Shown here one piece after another: positions 1-7,065 of a DNA stretch of 16,575 nucleotides. The notes beneath the pieces are model-generated. The model was not told the DNA's origin, did not search any database, and worked only from the letters and a program-made list of their open reading frames with translations. How positions within the stretch are numbered: the stretch's first letter is position 1; every line of letters begins with the position of its first letter. The stretch is from a bacterium UBP6_UBA1196 (GTDB lineage: Bacteria; UBP6; UBA1177), in assembly GCA_002310035.1 (NCBI GenBank), contig DBYC01000080.1, positions 5,687 to 22,261 of the forward strand. Direction: 5' to 3'. The translations under genes were made by a program, and so were the position numbers.

Positions 1-14
1 TGAGCTACCTGGGC
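1..14 (-). tRNA. 5' end of a tRNA gene, cut by the window edge
   Basis: Read on the minus strand, these 14 bases are GCCCAGGTAGCTCA. That is a 7-nt acceptor strand followed by T8, A9, the D-stem strand GCTC and invariant A14, the usual start of a bacterial tRNA. The rest, including the anticodon, lies outside the window, so the amino acid cannot be read. The acceptor sequence resembles tRNA-Phe genes of some Proteobacteria, but this is only a guess. A TTGACA/TACTAT promoter with a GC-rich discriminator lies immediately upstream, which supports a stable-RNA gene on this strand. Confidence 0.6.
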
Positions 15-27
15 ACCAACGGGCGGA

Positions 28-55
28 ATAGTAGCGAAAGATTGCCGCATGTCAA
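28..55 (-). promoter_or_regulatory. Strong sigma-70-type promoter for the edge tRNA
   Basis: On the minus strand a perfect -35 TTGACA (50-55) is followed after 16 nt by the -10 TACTAT (28-33). Next comes the GC-rich discriminator TCCGCCCG and then the tRNA start at position 14, so the 5' leader would be only about 7 nt. A near-consensus core plus a GC-rich discriminator is typical of stringently controlled rRNA and tRNA promoters. Stringent control here is inferred from that family pattern. Confidence 0.65.
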
Positions 56-82
56 GAAAAAAAAACAAAAATCCGACAAAAA

Positions 83-111
83 TTTAATTTTCTGGATTTT
101 CCTGCTATTAT
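83..111 (+). promoter_or_regulatory. Extended -10 promoter for cvpA-xseA
   Basis: An extended -10 (TG at 103-104, then TATTAT at 106-111) lies 17 nt downstream of a weak -35 TTTAAT (83-88) in an A/T-rich stretch. The predicted start, near 118, gives a leader of about 20 nt before the ATG at 138. No other convincing promoter lies between the divergent tRNA promoter and the gene. Confidence 0.45.
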
Positions 112-137
112 CCCGCGTTTTTTCGATGGAGTTGACT

Positions 138-608
138 ATGACTTTCGACATCGTTTTCGCGATTTTTATTCTGCTTGCCATGATTTCCGGCTACATCGGC
201 GGCGGTTTCAAAGAAATTCTGAAACTCGTTATTTTTGCGATACTTTTCTGCGCATTCAAAATCCCGTCACTCGAAAACACGATGCAGGAACTCGCAGGCC
301 CGAAATTTTACACGACATTCTACATCGTTTCCTTTCTCGCGGCATATTTCCTGATTTACAAACTGACCTTTTTTGCACTGCGCGACCTCATAAAGGAAAA
401 GGAAGGTGCTTTGGGCAAAACCAACAGGACACTGGGCGTTCTCGCCGGATTCTTCAAGGGCGCAGCAGTCATCTTTGTCATGGCTTATATATTCAATTCG
501 CTGATAAAGCACAATATATTCACTGAATTGAAACCTTATGCCGACAGTTCTCTGGTTTACGGATTCATAAAGATCATTCTTGATGAAACCGGGCTGGTTT
601 TCTTTTAG
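138..608 (+). CDS. cvpA: CvpA family inner-membrane protein
   Basis: A small 156-residue membrane protein with four hydrophobic stretches at roughly residues 3-20, 25-42, 58-80 and 105-125. The Gly-rich first turn ('SGYIGGGFKEILKL') and the later 'RTLGVLAGFFKGAAVIFVM' match the layout of the CvpA family, named for colicin V production and found in most bacteria. Its molecular role is poorly defined; links to envelope homeostasis and biofilm are known in enterobacteria. The open frame extends further upstream, but ATG138 is the best start: GGAG at 128-131 sits 6 nt before it, while the in-frame ATG at 126 has no ribosome site. xseA begins 14 nt downstream, so the two are probably co-transcribed. 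The CvpA assignment rests on topology and the Gly-rich motifs. Confidence 0.75.
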   Translation: MTFDIVFAIFILLAMISGYIGGGFKEILKLVIFAILFCAFKIPSLENTMQELAGPKFYTTFYIVSFLAAYFLIYKLTFFALRDLIKEKEGALGKTNRTLGVLAGFFKGAAVIFVMAYIFNSLIKHNIFTELKPYADSSLVYGFIKIILDETGLVFF

Positions 609-622
609 TTCATGGTAAAAAA

Positions 623-1792
623 ATGCAGGAAATAGTAATTCCCGTCTCAGCTTTCGTCCGCGATCTGAAAAACGCCGTTGAAGGGGCTTTCGGCTTTGTG
701 GCTCTGCGCGGTGAAATGACGAACCTGACACGGGCATATTCCGGGCACATTTATTTCACTCTCAAAGACAAAGACGCCCAGATCAAATGCGCGCTTTTCA
801 AAAACCAGCAGAAAATCAACCGCGCCGAGCTGAAAAACGACGAGGAATACATCGTTTACGGCAGGATTTCGGTTTACGAGGCCCGGGCCGAGATCACTCT
901 GGTCGCCTCTCTGGTCGTTCCAGCAGGCGAAGGTCTTGCGGCAATGCGGCTTAAAATGCTCAAGGAAAAGCTTGCTCGGGAAGGAGTTTTCGATGAAATC
1001 CACAAAAAACCGATTCCAGAATACCCCGCTACCGTCGGCGTCGTCACAGCTGAAAGCGGAGCGGCTATACACGACATAATCAGAGTTTCACGCAAACGCT
1101 TTCCTGCTGCGGAAATCATTCTATCGCCGGCACTGGTCCAGGGGAAAGACGCCCATTTCAGCATCATAGCGGCGCTTGAAAGACTTTCCGTACTCGATGA
1201 AGTCGATGTCATCATCATAGGGCGCGGCGGCGGCTCGAAAGAAGATCTCGAACCTTTCAATTCCGAAGAGCTGGCAAGAGCAGTCATAAAATGCGAAAAA
1301 CCTGTCGTAAGCGCGGTGGGACACGAAACCGACACTTCGATCCTCGATCTCGCGGCAAGCTTTGCAGTAGCGACTCCCAGCGCAGCGGCGGAACTGGTTT
1401 TTCCCGACAGCTCTGAAATTTCACACAGCATCTCAAAATCGTTGGATCTGATGAAAAAGCAGACCGAAAACATCTTTTTCCAGAAGTCAATGCTGCTTGA
1501 CAACCTGACTCTATCGATGAAAAGTCCTCTTGAAATCATCAACAATATCCGCAACGAAGCAGAAAAATCGATAATGCGTGCCGAATCGCTTGTCAAAGGG
1601 ATCATAGACAAAAAAAGGGCAGATCTTGCGGAACTTGAAAAGAAACTGGCTATGAACGATCCGCTTTACCCGCTAGAAAGAGGCTTTGCCATAGTTTTGC
1701 AGAAAGGAAAAACCGTAAAAAAATCGTCTGAACTTAAAACTAAAGAGCCTTTTGAGATCCTTTTCGGCGACGGAAAAGCCGGGGTCAACTGA
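623..1792 (+). CDS. xseA: Exodeoxyribonuclease VII large subunit
   Basis: 389 residues, slightly short for XseA (E. coli 456). Exonuclease VII degrades single-stranded DNA from both ends into oligonucleotides in the cytoplasm and acts with small XseB subunits. Residues 1-100 form the OB-fold DNA-binding domain ('GHIYFTLKDKDAQIKCALF'). The catalytic domain follows, with 'VGVVTAESGAAIHDI' (138-152), the hallmark 'GRGGGSKEDL' (200-209) and 'VSAVGHETDTSILDLAA' (229-245). A helical region, probably coiled coil, spans about 265-340, and the C-terminal 'PLERGFAIVLQKG' motif is present. No xseB is seen in the window. It follows cvpA in the same direction and ends 3 nt before the convergent acpS stop. 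The ribosome site is weak, so translation may depend on coupling to cvpA. Confidence 0.96.
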   Translation: MQEIVIPVSAFVRDLKNAVEGAFGFVALRGEMTNLTRAYSGHIYFTLKDKDAQIKCALFKNQQKINRAELKNDEEYIVYGRISVYEARAEITLVASLVVPAGEGLAAMRLKMLKEKLAREGVFDEIHKKPIPEYPATVGVVTAESGAAIHDIIRVSRKRFPAAEIILSPALVQGKDAHFSIIAALERLSVLDEVDVIIIGRGGGSKEDLEPFNSEELARAVIKCEKPVVSAVGHETDTSILDLAASFAVATPSAAAELVFPDSSEISHSISKSLDLMKKQTENIFFQKSMLLDNLTLSMKSPLEIINNIRNEAEKSIMRAESLVKGIIDKKRADLAELEKKLAMNDPLYPLERGFAIVLQKGKTVKKSSELKTKEPFEILFGDGKAGVN

Positions 1793-1795
1793 AGA

Positions 1796-2122
1796 TCATT
1801 TTTCCCAGACAACAAAAGCGACAGCAAATTTCCGTTCGTGACTGATCGAAAGATGGATCCTGCCGTCGACATTCACCCCTTCGAAAAACGGTTTCCCGTT
1901 TTCGTCATGAAGGACCGAAATTTCCGAGAAATTGAAGTTTCTGTCGTTCAAGGCCTTGACCAGCGCCTCTTTGGCAGCCCAAAATCCGGCGACATGTTCC
2001 TCTTTAAATCTGAATTTATCAATATATTCAAATTCTTTTGCCGAAAGGAACCTTTTGCAAAGTTCAGGCTTGTCCTTGAATCTTTCGACTTCAACGATAT
2101 CGGTCCCTACGCCTAAAATCAT
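1796..2122 (-). CDS. acpS: Holo-[acyl-carrier-protein] synthase
   Basis: 108 residues. AcpS transfers the 4'-phosphopantetheine arm of CoA to apo-acyl carrier protein, activating fatty-acid synthesis. The N-terminal 'MILGVGTDIVEVERF' carries the Mg-binding Asp8, and 'FWAAKEALVKAL' carries the catalytic Glu. The length is slightly below the usual 115-126. The start is uncertain: the ATG at 2122 gives the family-typical beginning, an ATG at 2125 adds one Met, and a GTG at 2137 overlaps the stop of the upstream J-domain gene (GTGA). Whichever start is used, translation is probably coupled to that gene. It is the last gene of a minus-strand operon behind a carboxyltransferase and a J-domain protein, and it meets xseA tail to tail. 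Confidence 0.93.
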   Translation of the reverse strand: MILGVGTDIVEVERFKDKPELCKRFLSAKEFEYIDKFRFKEEHVAGFWAAKEALVKALNDRNFNFSEISVLHDENGKPFFEGVNVDGRIHLSISHERKFAVAFVVWEK

Positions 2123-2133
2123 CATGCGCCCGA

Positions 2134-3465
2134 TCACTTTTTCAGTTTGTCATAGTAAAGAATGCGTTTTTTCATTCCGGCAGCCTTGAAATCGTCAGGA
2201 CGGGCTTTAAGGATCGTGTCGAGAATTTTCACCGCATCGGTCACATCTTCAAGATATTCGTATATCTCGGCAAGAATATACATCGATTCGAATGAAAGTT
2301 CCTTGACCATCGAAATTTTCACAAAATCGTCGCGCATATCCTTGAATCTGTCGGTCTTGTCGAGTTTGTTCCACTTCGGGGCAAGTTTCCACAAGGCAAG
2401 ATTCTTCTGCTCCAGAGCACCGGGATTTTTCGTCTCTTTGTAAATATAATCGAATACTTTCGCCGCCGCATCGTAAGAACCTATTTTTGCAAGCGCCGAA
2501 GCTTTGGTCATCGCCGAATCGTACTCCTTGATTTTGAGATATTCGTTTTTGTTTCTTATCGGGCCGTATTTCAACATCAGATGTTCGATATCTTCCGCAA
2601 CTTCAGGATCCCGGATCAGTTCATAACATTCGCCCGCGAGCTGCAGGAACTCCTTTGCGCGCAGAGCTGTGTTCGGAGAAACTCCGACAAGTTTATCAGG
2701 GTGGATCTTCTGCATTATTTTGATGTATTCGCGCCTTGCGACCCTGTCGTCGAACTTCCCTTTAAGCCCGAAAAGCGAGAAGACATCGGTATAACGCTCG
2801 TTCGCGTTGAGGAATGTCTTGATTTCGTCCTCTTCCGACATCTCCTCCTTCTTTTTCTCCGTCTCGACTTTCTCTGCAACTTCCTGTGCAGCCGCTTTTT
2901 CGGTAAATATGTCGGATTTATCGAGTTTTTCGGCGATTTTCGCCTTTTCTTCCGGCGTTGACGGAAGAATTACCGCAAGCTGCGAAATCAGGAGAAAATA
3001 GATCGTCCTATAACTTTTTTTGAGGTTAGAAAAGATCTCGTTCCTTTTCTGCCCGACAAAAGGCTGAAGGTCTTCGTGCAGGAACATCAGTTTCGCCGCT
3101 TCCGGCTTGATCGAAATGAACTCCGTTGCGTAAGGCTTCATAACTTCGAGAACGCGTTCGCGCGGCATGCTCAGGATCACCGAAAAAAGAAATTCCTCGG
3201 CAGAATATTCCTTCATCCCTTTTTTCATGCCGTCATCAAAAGAGTTTTCGACCTTGAAAAGGGTGGCCTTCGGAAGATTGCCCAATAAATTCATCGGCTT
3301 GTCAGTCCACACAGAACCGTTTGAAACAAGAACGGGAAATGTTTCCGCGCCGCTTAAAACAACGATCTTTCCCGAAAATCCGCAAGTTGAAAGCAGTGCG
3401 AAAAGTTTTTCAAAACGGATGTGAAGTTTCTTGTCACTGTTGATGTAAGGCGAGATGAAATCCAT
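2134..3465 (-). CDS. J-domain protein with N-terminal DUF4388-like and C-terminal TPR-like regions
   Basis: 443 residues, no signal peptide or membrane segment. The first 60 or so residues ('FEKLFALLSTCGFSGKIVVL', then a short strand and 'LVSNGSVW') resemble the PatA/DUF4388 module of myxobacterial regulators. Residues 165-215 are charged and probably coiled coil. Residues 225-290 look like a J-domain, with 'REYIKIMQKIHPDKL' holding the HPD motif at 255-257, which stimulates DnaK ATPase in DnaJ proteins. Residues 310-440 are helical pairs of TPR type ('AKIGSYDAAAKVFDYIYKET', 'AEIYEYLEDVTDAVKILDTI'). There is no G/F region or zinc finger, so it is not DnaJ itself but a specialised co-chaperone or scaffold. 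Its start is 2 nt after the carboxyltransferase stop and its end overlaps acpS. The client is unknown. Confidence 0.8.
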   Translation of the reverse strand: MDFISPYINSDKKLHIRFEKLFALLSTCGFSGKIVVLSGAETFPVLVSNGSVWTDKPMNLLGNLPKATLFKVENSFDDGMKKGMKEYSAEEFLFSVILSMPRERVLEVMKPYATEFISIKPEAAKLMFLHEDLQPFVGQKRNEIFSNLKKSYRTIYFLLISQLAVILPSTPEEKAKIAEKLDKSDIFTEKAAAQEVAEKVETEKKKEEMSEEDEIKTFLNANERYTDVFSLFGLKGKFDDRVARREYIKIMQKIHPDKLVGVSPNTALRAKEFLQLAGECYELIRDPEVAEDIEHLMLKYGPIRNKNEYLKIKEYDSAMTKASALAKIGSYDAAAKVFDYIYKETKNPGALEQKNLALWKLAPKWNKLDKTDRFKDMRDDFVKISMVKELSFESMYILAEIYEYLEDVTDAVKILDTILKARPDDFKAAGMKKRILYYDKLKK

Positions 3466-3467
3466 GG

Positions 3468-5117
3468 CTATTCGAGGAAATTCCCTTCAAGCGCGGAGAC
3501 GAGTTTTCCACGCTCTTCGTCAAGTTTATCCTGGATTTTCTGCTGCTCGGCTCTGAAATCCTTTTCCCTTTTCGATTTGAGGAAAGGTTTCGCAACTGCC
3601 GGGAAAAGTTCGAGAAGAAGTTCTTCCTTTTCGGTCGCCGCAAGTTTCAGTCCGCCGAATTCGTCAAGGGTTTCGTTGACCTGTTTGACGTGTTTCGAGG
3701 TGTCGTAAGGCTGTTCCTCGCGTTTTCCCGAAATCTGCTCGCGGAAAGCGGGATCAACAGGCCACGGCGTGTGACCGTAACCGCCTTTGACCAGATTTAC
3801 GAACTGAACTGAAGTGTTGTCGTAAAGCCCTTTGCCCGAATTCATGCTGATGACCGAGCTCACAGCCTGGGTCCCGACGATCTGGCTCGTCGGCGTTACA
3901 AGCGGCGGAACGCCTGCGGCAAGGCGGACGATGGGAACCATCGCCATTACTTTCGGAAGAAGATGCTCGATTTTGCCGGCCTGAAGCTGTGCAAGCATAT
4001 TCGTGTACATTCCGCCCGGGATCTGAGCCATTCTGACGACTTCGTTCGGTTTCGGGAAGTTGAAGTAACGCTCGATCTGCTGCGTGAGGTCGGTCACCGT
4101 GACGGTGTCGCCTTTCTTCGCAGCGGCGATCGCGTCGTCGAAAAGTTTATCGACTTCAGCCGGAAGCTTGTCGGTCGGATCGAAATCTTTCGGGAAAAGC
4201 TTGTACTGGTCGAATTTTGCAAGTTCTTTCCTGATTTTGAAAAGTTCGGTTCTTATTTCCTTTACTGCGGCAAGGTCGACGCCGGTTTCAAGACCGAGTT
4301 TGTTGGCGAAGACCTGGATCAGCTCGAACGCCGGAGCAGCAGGACCGCCTGCAAACGGCATGATGACACTGTCGACGATATCAACATCGTTCACCATAGC
4401 CATGAGGACGCTGCCGAGGCCGTAGCCGGGAGTGCAGTGGGTGTGGAGGTCTATCGGGATCTTTACCGCTTTTTTGAGCGCAGGAATAAGTTTTGCGCTC
4501 GTCGCCGGATCGATGAGGCCTGCCATATCCTTGATCGAAATCATATCGGCGCCCGCTTTTTCAAGCTCGACCGCCTTTTTGACGAAATAGCTGATTGAAA
4601 AAAGGTTGTTCGGCAGTTTTTTGCCAGTGAAAAGTGCTTTCAGCTTGTCTTTGCCGGAAAATTTCGGATCGACTGTGTAGCAGATGCAGCAGTCGGTCAT
4701 TCCGCCGTTTTCCTTGACATATTTTATCGTCGAACGCATGTTGTCGATATCGTTCAGAGCGTCGAAAATACGCATGATGTCGATGCCGGACTTTATCGCG
4801 TTGCGGTTGAAGCCTTCGATAACGTCTTCGGGGTAGGGGTTGTATCCGAAAAGGTTTCTGCCGCGCGAAAGTGCCGTGAGCTTGCTTGCCTCGCCGATAC
4901 CCGCTTTGATTTTTTCAAGCCTGTCCCAGGGATCTTCGCCAAGGTAGCGCATAACCGAATCGGGAACCGCGCCGCCCCAGACTTCCATTGCGTAAAAATG
5001 AGCTTTGTTGAATGATTTCAACAATCTGTCGACTTGATTCTGATTCATTCTGGTCGCGAACTGCGACTGCTGACCGTCTCTCAACGTGAGGTCTCTGATA
5101 AGAAGTTTTTTTGCCAT
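3468..5117 (-). CDS. Carboxyltransferase subunit (transcarboxylase 5S / oxaloacetate decarboxylase alpha type) without a biotin domain
   Basis: 549 residues. The HMGL-like TIM barrel moves a carboxyl group between oxaloacetate or pyruvate and biotin. Visible active-site elements are 'LRDGQQS' (Asp14 as metal ligand), 'MISIKDMAGL' (Lys196, the carboxylated lysine) and 'DLHTHCTPGYG' (His225 and His227 as metal ligands). The second domain has 'QIPGGMYTNM' and 'PPLVTPTSQIVGTQAV'. There is no biotinyl 'AMKM' motif: the protein ends in a charged helical tail after 'FPAVAKPFLKSKREKD', as in the propionibacterial 5S subunit, so a separate biotin carrier is expected. Residues about 310-355 look like extra sequence compared with 5S. 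ATG5117 has a good ribosome site (AGGTG). A longer frame begins at 5156 but lacks one. First gene of the operon with the J-domain gene and acpS. The exact substrate is uncertain. Confidence 0.88.
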   Translation of the reverse strand: MAKKLLIRDLTLRDGQQSQFATRMNQNQVDRLLKSFNKAHFYAMEVWGGAVPDSVMRYLGEDPWDRLEKIKAGIGEASKLTALSRGRNLFGYNPYPEDVIEGFNRNAIKSGIDIMRIFDALNDIDNMRSTIKYVKENGGMTDCCICYTVDPKFSGKDKLKALFTGKKLPNNLFSISYFVKKAVELEKAGADMISIKDMAGLIDPATSAKLIPALKKAVKIPIDLHTHCTPGYGLGSVLMAMVNDVDIVDSVIMPFAGGPAAPAFELIQVFANKLGLETGVDLAAVKEIRTELFKIRKELAKFDQYKLFPKDFDPTDKLPAEVDKLFDDAIAAAKKGDTVTVTDLTQQIERYFNFPKPNEVVRMAQIPGGMYTNMLAQLQAGKIEHLLPKVMAMVPIVRLAAGVPPLVTPTSQIVGTQAVSSVISMNSGKGLYDNTSVQFVNLVKGGYGHTPWPVDPAFREQISGKREEQPYDTSKHVKQVNETLDEFGGLKLAATEKEELLLELFPAVAKPFLKSKREKDFRAEQQKIQDKLDEERGKLVSALEGNFLE

Positions 5118-5159
5118 AACACACCTATATAAAAAATAATAAAAACCAAAAAGCACGGC

Positions 5160-5187
5160 ATTGTAGCAGGTGAAGTTTAATTTTCAA
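5160..5187 (-). promoter_or_regulatory. Promoter of the carboxyltransferase-J protein-acpS operon
   Basis: On the minus strand TTGAAA (5182-5187) and TACAAT (5160-5165) are separated by exactly 16 nt. The expected start near 5153 gives a leader of about 35 nt before ATG5117. Its -35 box lies only 6 bp from the -35 box of the divergent patatin promoter. Confidence 0.6.
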
Positions 5188-5193
5188 CTTCTT

Positions 5194-5222
5194 TTGATTT
5201 TTATGACTTAATTATGTATAAA
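5194..5222 (+). promoter_or_regulatory. Promoter of the patatin-like gene
   Basis: TTGATT (5194-5199) and TATAAA (5217-5222) are separated by 17 nt. The leader to ATG5243 would be short, about 14 nt, and contains a near-perfect ribosome site AAGGAGG (5231-5237). It is back to back with the divergent promoter on the other strand. Confidence 0.55.
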
Positions 5223-5242
5223 AACTGGGAAAGGAGGGAGCT

Positions 5243-6094
5243 ATGGCAAAAAAAACCGGACTTGTTCTTGAAGGCGGCGCGATGCGAGGAATGTTCACTT
5301 CGGGTGTTCTCGATGTGTTTATGGAAAACGGAATAACTGTCGACGCAGCGATCGGCGTCTCGGCCGGAGCGACTTTCGGCTGCAATTTCAAATCGAAACA
5401 GATCGGCCGTGCGATCCGCTACAACAAAAAATACGCTCACGACAGGCGCTACTGCAGTTTTTATTCCCTGTTCACTTCAGGCGACCTTTACAACGCCGAT
5501 TTCTGCTACAATGTTCTGCCGAATCAGCTTGATCTCTTCGATTATGACACCTACATCAGCAATCCGATGGATTTTTATGTAGTCGTCACCAACGCAGAAA
5601 CAGGCGAGCCGCTTTATACACAACTGAAAGACTGCAGCGAAAAAGACATGCGCTGGATGCGTGCATCCGCCTCAATGCCGCTCGTCTCAAAACCGGTGGA
5701 AATCGACGGAATGAAACTTCTCGACGGCGGGATCGCCGATTCCGTTCCGCTTGAATATTTTGAAAGCATCGGCTTCGAAAAAAACATCGTCATTTTGACG
5801 CAGCCGCGCGATTTCATCAAACAACCGCCGAAATTTTTACCGCTCATGAAGATCATTCTCTGCAAATATCCGAAAATCGTCGAAGCTGTCGCGACCCGCC
5901 ATCTGCGCTACAACAAGCAGCGCGAATTCATTCTTTCTCGGGAAAAAGAGGGAAAAGCGCTCGTCATCTGCCCTGAAAAGGCGCTCGGGATCAGCAGGAC
6001 CGAAAAAAATGTCGCGGAACTGGAACGGGTCTATCAGGAAGGGAGAAGAGAAGCAATAAAACGCCTTGAGGAAATCAAGGCGTTTTTATCGTGA
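5243..6094 (+). CDS. Patatin-like phospholipase
   Basis: 283 residues with no signal peptide, so a cytoplasmic or membrane-peripheral acyl hydrolase of the bacterial YjjU-like group. The Ser-Asp dyad is complete: oxyanion loop 'LEGGAMRGMF' (9-18), nucleophile elbow 'GVSAG' with Ser40, and 'DGGIADSVP' with Asp161. The intervening 'RASASMP' motif is also typical. The family hydrolyses acyl esters of phospholipids or lysophospholipids; the natural substrate cannot be read from sequence. Residues after 190 form a basic helical tail, as in homologues with a C-terminal DUF6363-like extension. A strong ribosome site (AAGGAGG, spacing 5) defines the start. It appears monocistronic, with its own promoter and a terminator hairpin overlapping its last codons. 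Confidence 0.93.
   Translation: MAKKTGLVLEGGAMRGMFTSGVLDVFMENGITVDAAIGVSAGATFGCNFKSKQIGRAIRYNKKYAHDRRYCSFYSLFTSGDLYNADFCYNVLPNQLDLFDYDTYISNPMDFYVVVTNAETGEPLYTQLKDCSEKDMRWMRASASMPLVSKPVEIDGMKLLDGGIADSVPLEYFESIGFEKNIVILTQPRDFIKQPPKFLPLMKIILCKYPKIVEAVATRHLRYNKQREFILSREKEGKALVICPEKALGISRTEKNVAELERVYQEGRREAIKRLEEIKAFLS
6058..6087. terminator. Bidirectional intrinsic terminator overlapping the patatin gene end
   Basis: ACGCCTTGA (6061-6069), loop GGAAA, TCAAGGCGT (6075-6083) form a perfect 9-bp stem. A T-run follows on the plus strand, and the AAA before it gives a T-run on the minus strand. It lies inside the last codons of the patatin gene (stop 6092-6094) and can also end transcription of the convergent yitT-type gene, whose stop is at 6158. 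Confidence 0.85.
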
Positions 6095-6156
6095 CGACGC
6101 GACGACGAAACGGCGTGACGACATTCGTGACGATGTGACGGCGTGACGACGTGACG
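6091..6156. repeat. Tandem 8-bp repeat, consensus GTGACGAC
   Basis: Units of eight bases with consensus GTGACGAC run through this gap. GTGACG occurs at 6091, 6115, 6127, 6135, 6143 and 6151; the last four are exactly 8 bp apart. Two diverged units fill 6099-6114, and a 4-bp insertion (ATTC) precedes 6127. The array sits between a terminator and the stop codon of the convergent gene. Its function is unknown; it could be a simple slipped-strand repeat. Confidence 0.8.
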
Positions 6157-6157
6157 T

Positions 6158-7060
6158 TTATTCAATGTCTTTGACCGGCAAAAATCCCTGTCCGTAGATT
6201 TCGTTTGTCTGAAAAATGATGATGAAAGCCTGCGGATCGATTGATTTGATGTATTCCTTGAGAAAGGCCGATTCACGGCGGCTGACTGCGGTGAAAATGA
6301 TTTTGCGCTCGTCATCCTTGAACATTCCGCGTCCGTGGATCATCGTTCCGCCGCGTCGCATCTGGGTAAGCAGCTTCTCCTTGACCTCGTCGTATTTGTT
6401 CGAAATGATGAAAATCCCTTTGTAGTACGATGTTCCTTCGAGGATGACATCCATCACCTTAGCCGTGGTGAACTGCGTGACGATCGCGTAAACTATCATT
6501 TTGAAAAATTCGGTCGTTTCGGGGTTTTTCAAGTGGATCGAAAAAGCGCCGAGCGAAAGAAAAATTATGTTCGTGAAAAGGACGACTTTTCCAGTCGAGA
6601 ATTTGAACTTGACATGGAAAAGCTGCGCGATGATGTCTGTGCCGCCGGTCGTCGCCTTCGCCTTGAAAATCGATGCCACCCCTGCTCCCACAAGAGTTCC
6701 GCCGATTATTCCGCTCAAAAATATGTCGTCGGTCAGCTTCACATCGTGCCAGAAATAGTTCATCACATCGTTGAAAACCGAAAGAAGCGTCATCCCGAGG
6801 ATCGTTTTATAACCGAAACGGTTGCCGAGGATCCTCATTCCGAGCAGGATCAGCGGGATGTTGAGGATTATCGTGAGCAGACCGACCGGAATTCCGACCA
6901 AGTGATAAAAAACACTGCTCAGACCCATAAGTCCGCCGGGAATGATCTTGTGCGGGATCAGGAAAAAGTTATATCCGAAAGCGGCGATAATCGCTCCCTG
7001 GATTATCAGATAAAGGCTTTTAAACCACTCTTTCGAAAAGAGTTTGTCGGCGTAAAGCAT
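6158..7060 (-). CDS. YitT family membrane protein
   Basis: 300 residues. About five to six hydrophobic segments lie in the first 200 residues (for example 16-35, 45-75, 110-130, 155-175), followed by a soluble C-terminal domain of the DUF2179 type ('YYKGIFIISNKYDEVKEKLL' to 'IDPQAFIIIFQTNEIYGQGF'). 'IPGGLMGLSSVFYHLVGIP' and 'KATTGGTDIIAQL' are the conserved membrane motifs of YitT/DUF161 proteins, a widespread family of unknown transport role. ATG7060 is preferred over the GTG at 7069 because AGGTGAT lies just upstream. The start is 5 nt after the fcl stop, so the two are translated from one message. Whether it relates to the sugar pathway is unknown. Confidence 0.9.
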   Translation of the reverse strand: MLYADKLFSKEWFKSLYLIIQGAIIAAFGYNFFLIPHKIIPGGLMGLSSVFYHLVGIPVGLLTIILNIPLILLGMRILGNRFGYKTILGMTLLSVFNDVMNYFWHDVKLTDDIFLSGIIGGTLVGAGVASIFKAKATTGGTDIIAQLFHVKFKFSTGKVVLFTNIIFLSLGAFSIHLKNPETTEFFKMIVYAIVTQFTTAKVMDVILEGTSYYKGIFIISNKYDEVKEKLLTQMRRGGTMIHGRGMFKDDERKIIFTAVSRRESAFLKEYIKSIDPQAFIIIFQTNEIYGQGFLPVKDIE

Positions 7061-7065
7061 TGGGA

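Noticed and set aside
4..18. A plus-strand tRNA 3' end (acceptor plus ACCA)
   Set aside because: CCTGGGCACCA looks like an acceptor end with CCA, but the bases before it do not fit a T-arm: the invariant C61 position would be A. The minus-strand reading fits T8, A9, GCTC and A14, and has a strong promoter.
874..1611. Long open frame on the minus strand (245 residues)
   Set aside because: It is antisense to the clear xseA gene, has Ser/Arg-rich low-quality composition and no recognisable motifs.
3963..4598. Plus-strand open frame of 211 residues
   Set aside because: Antisense to the carboxyltransferase active-site region; its sequence mirrors codon structure of the real gene and has no family features.
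6091..6156. CRISPR-like array
   Set aside because: Units are only 8 bp with no spacers and no cas genes nearby.
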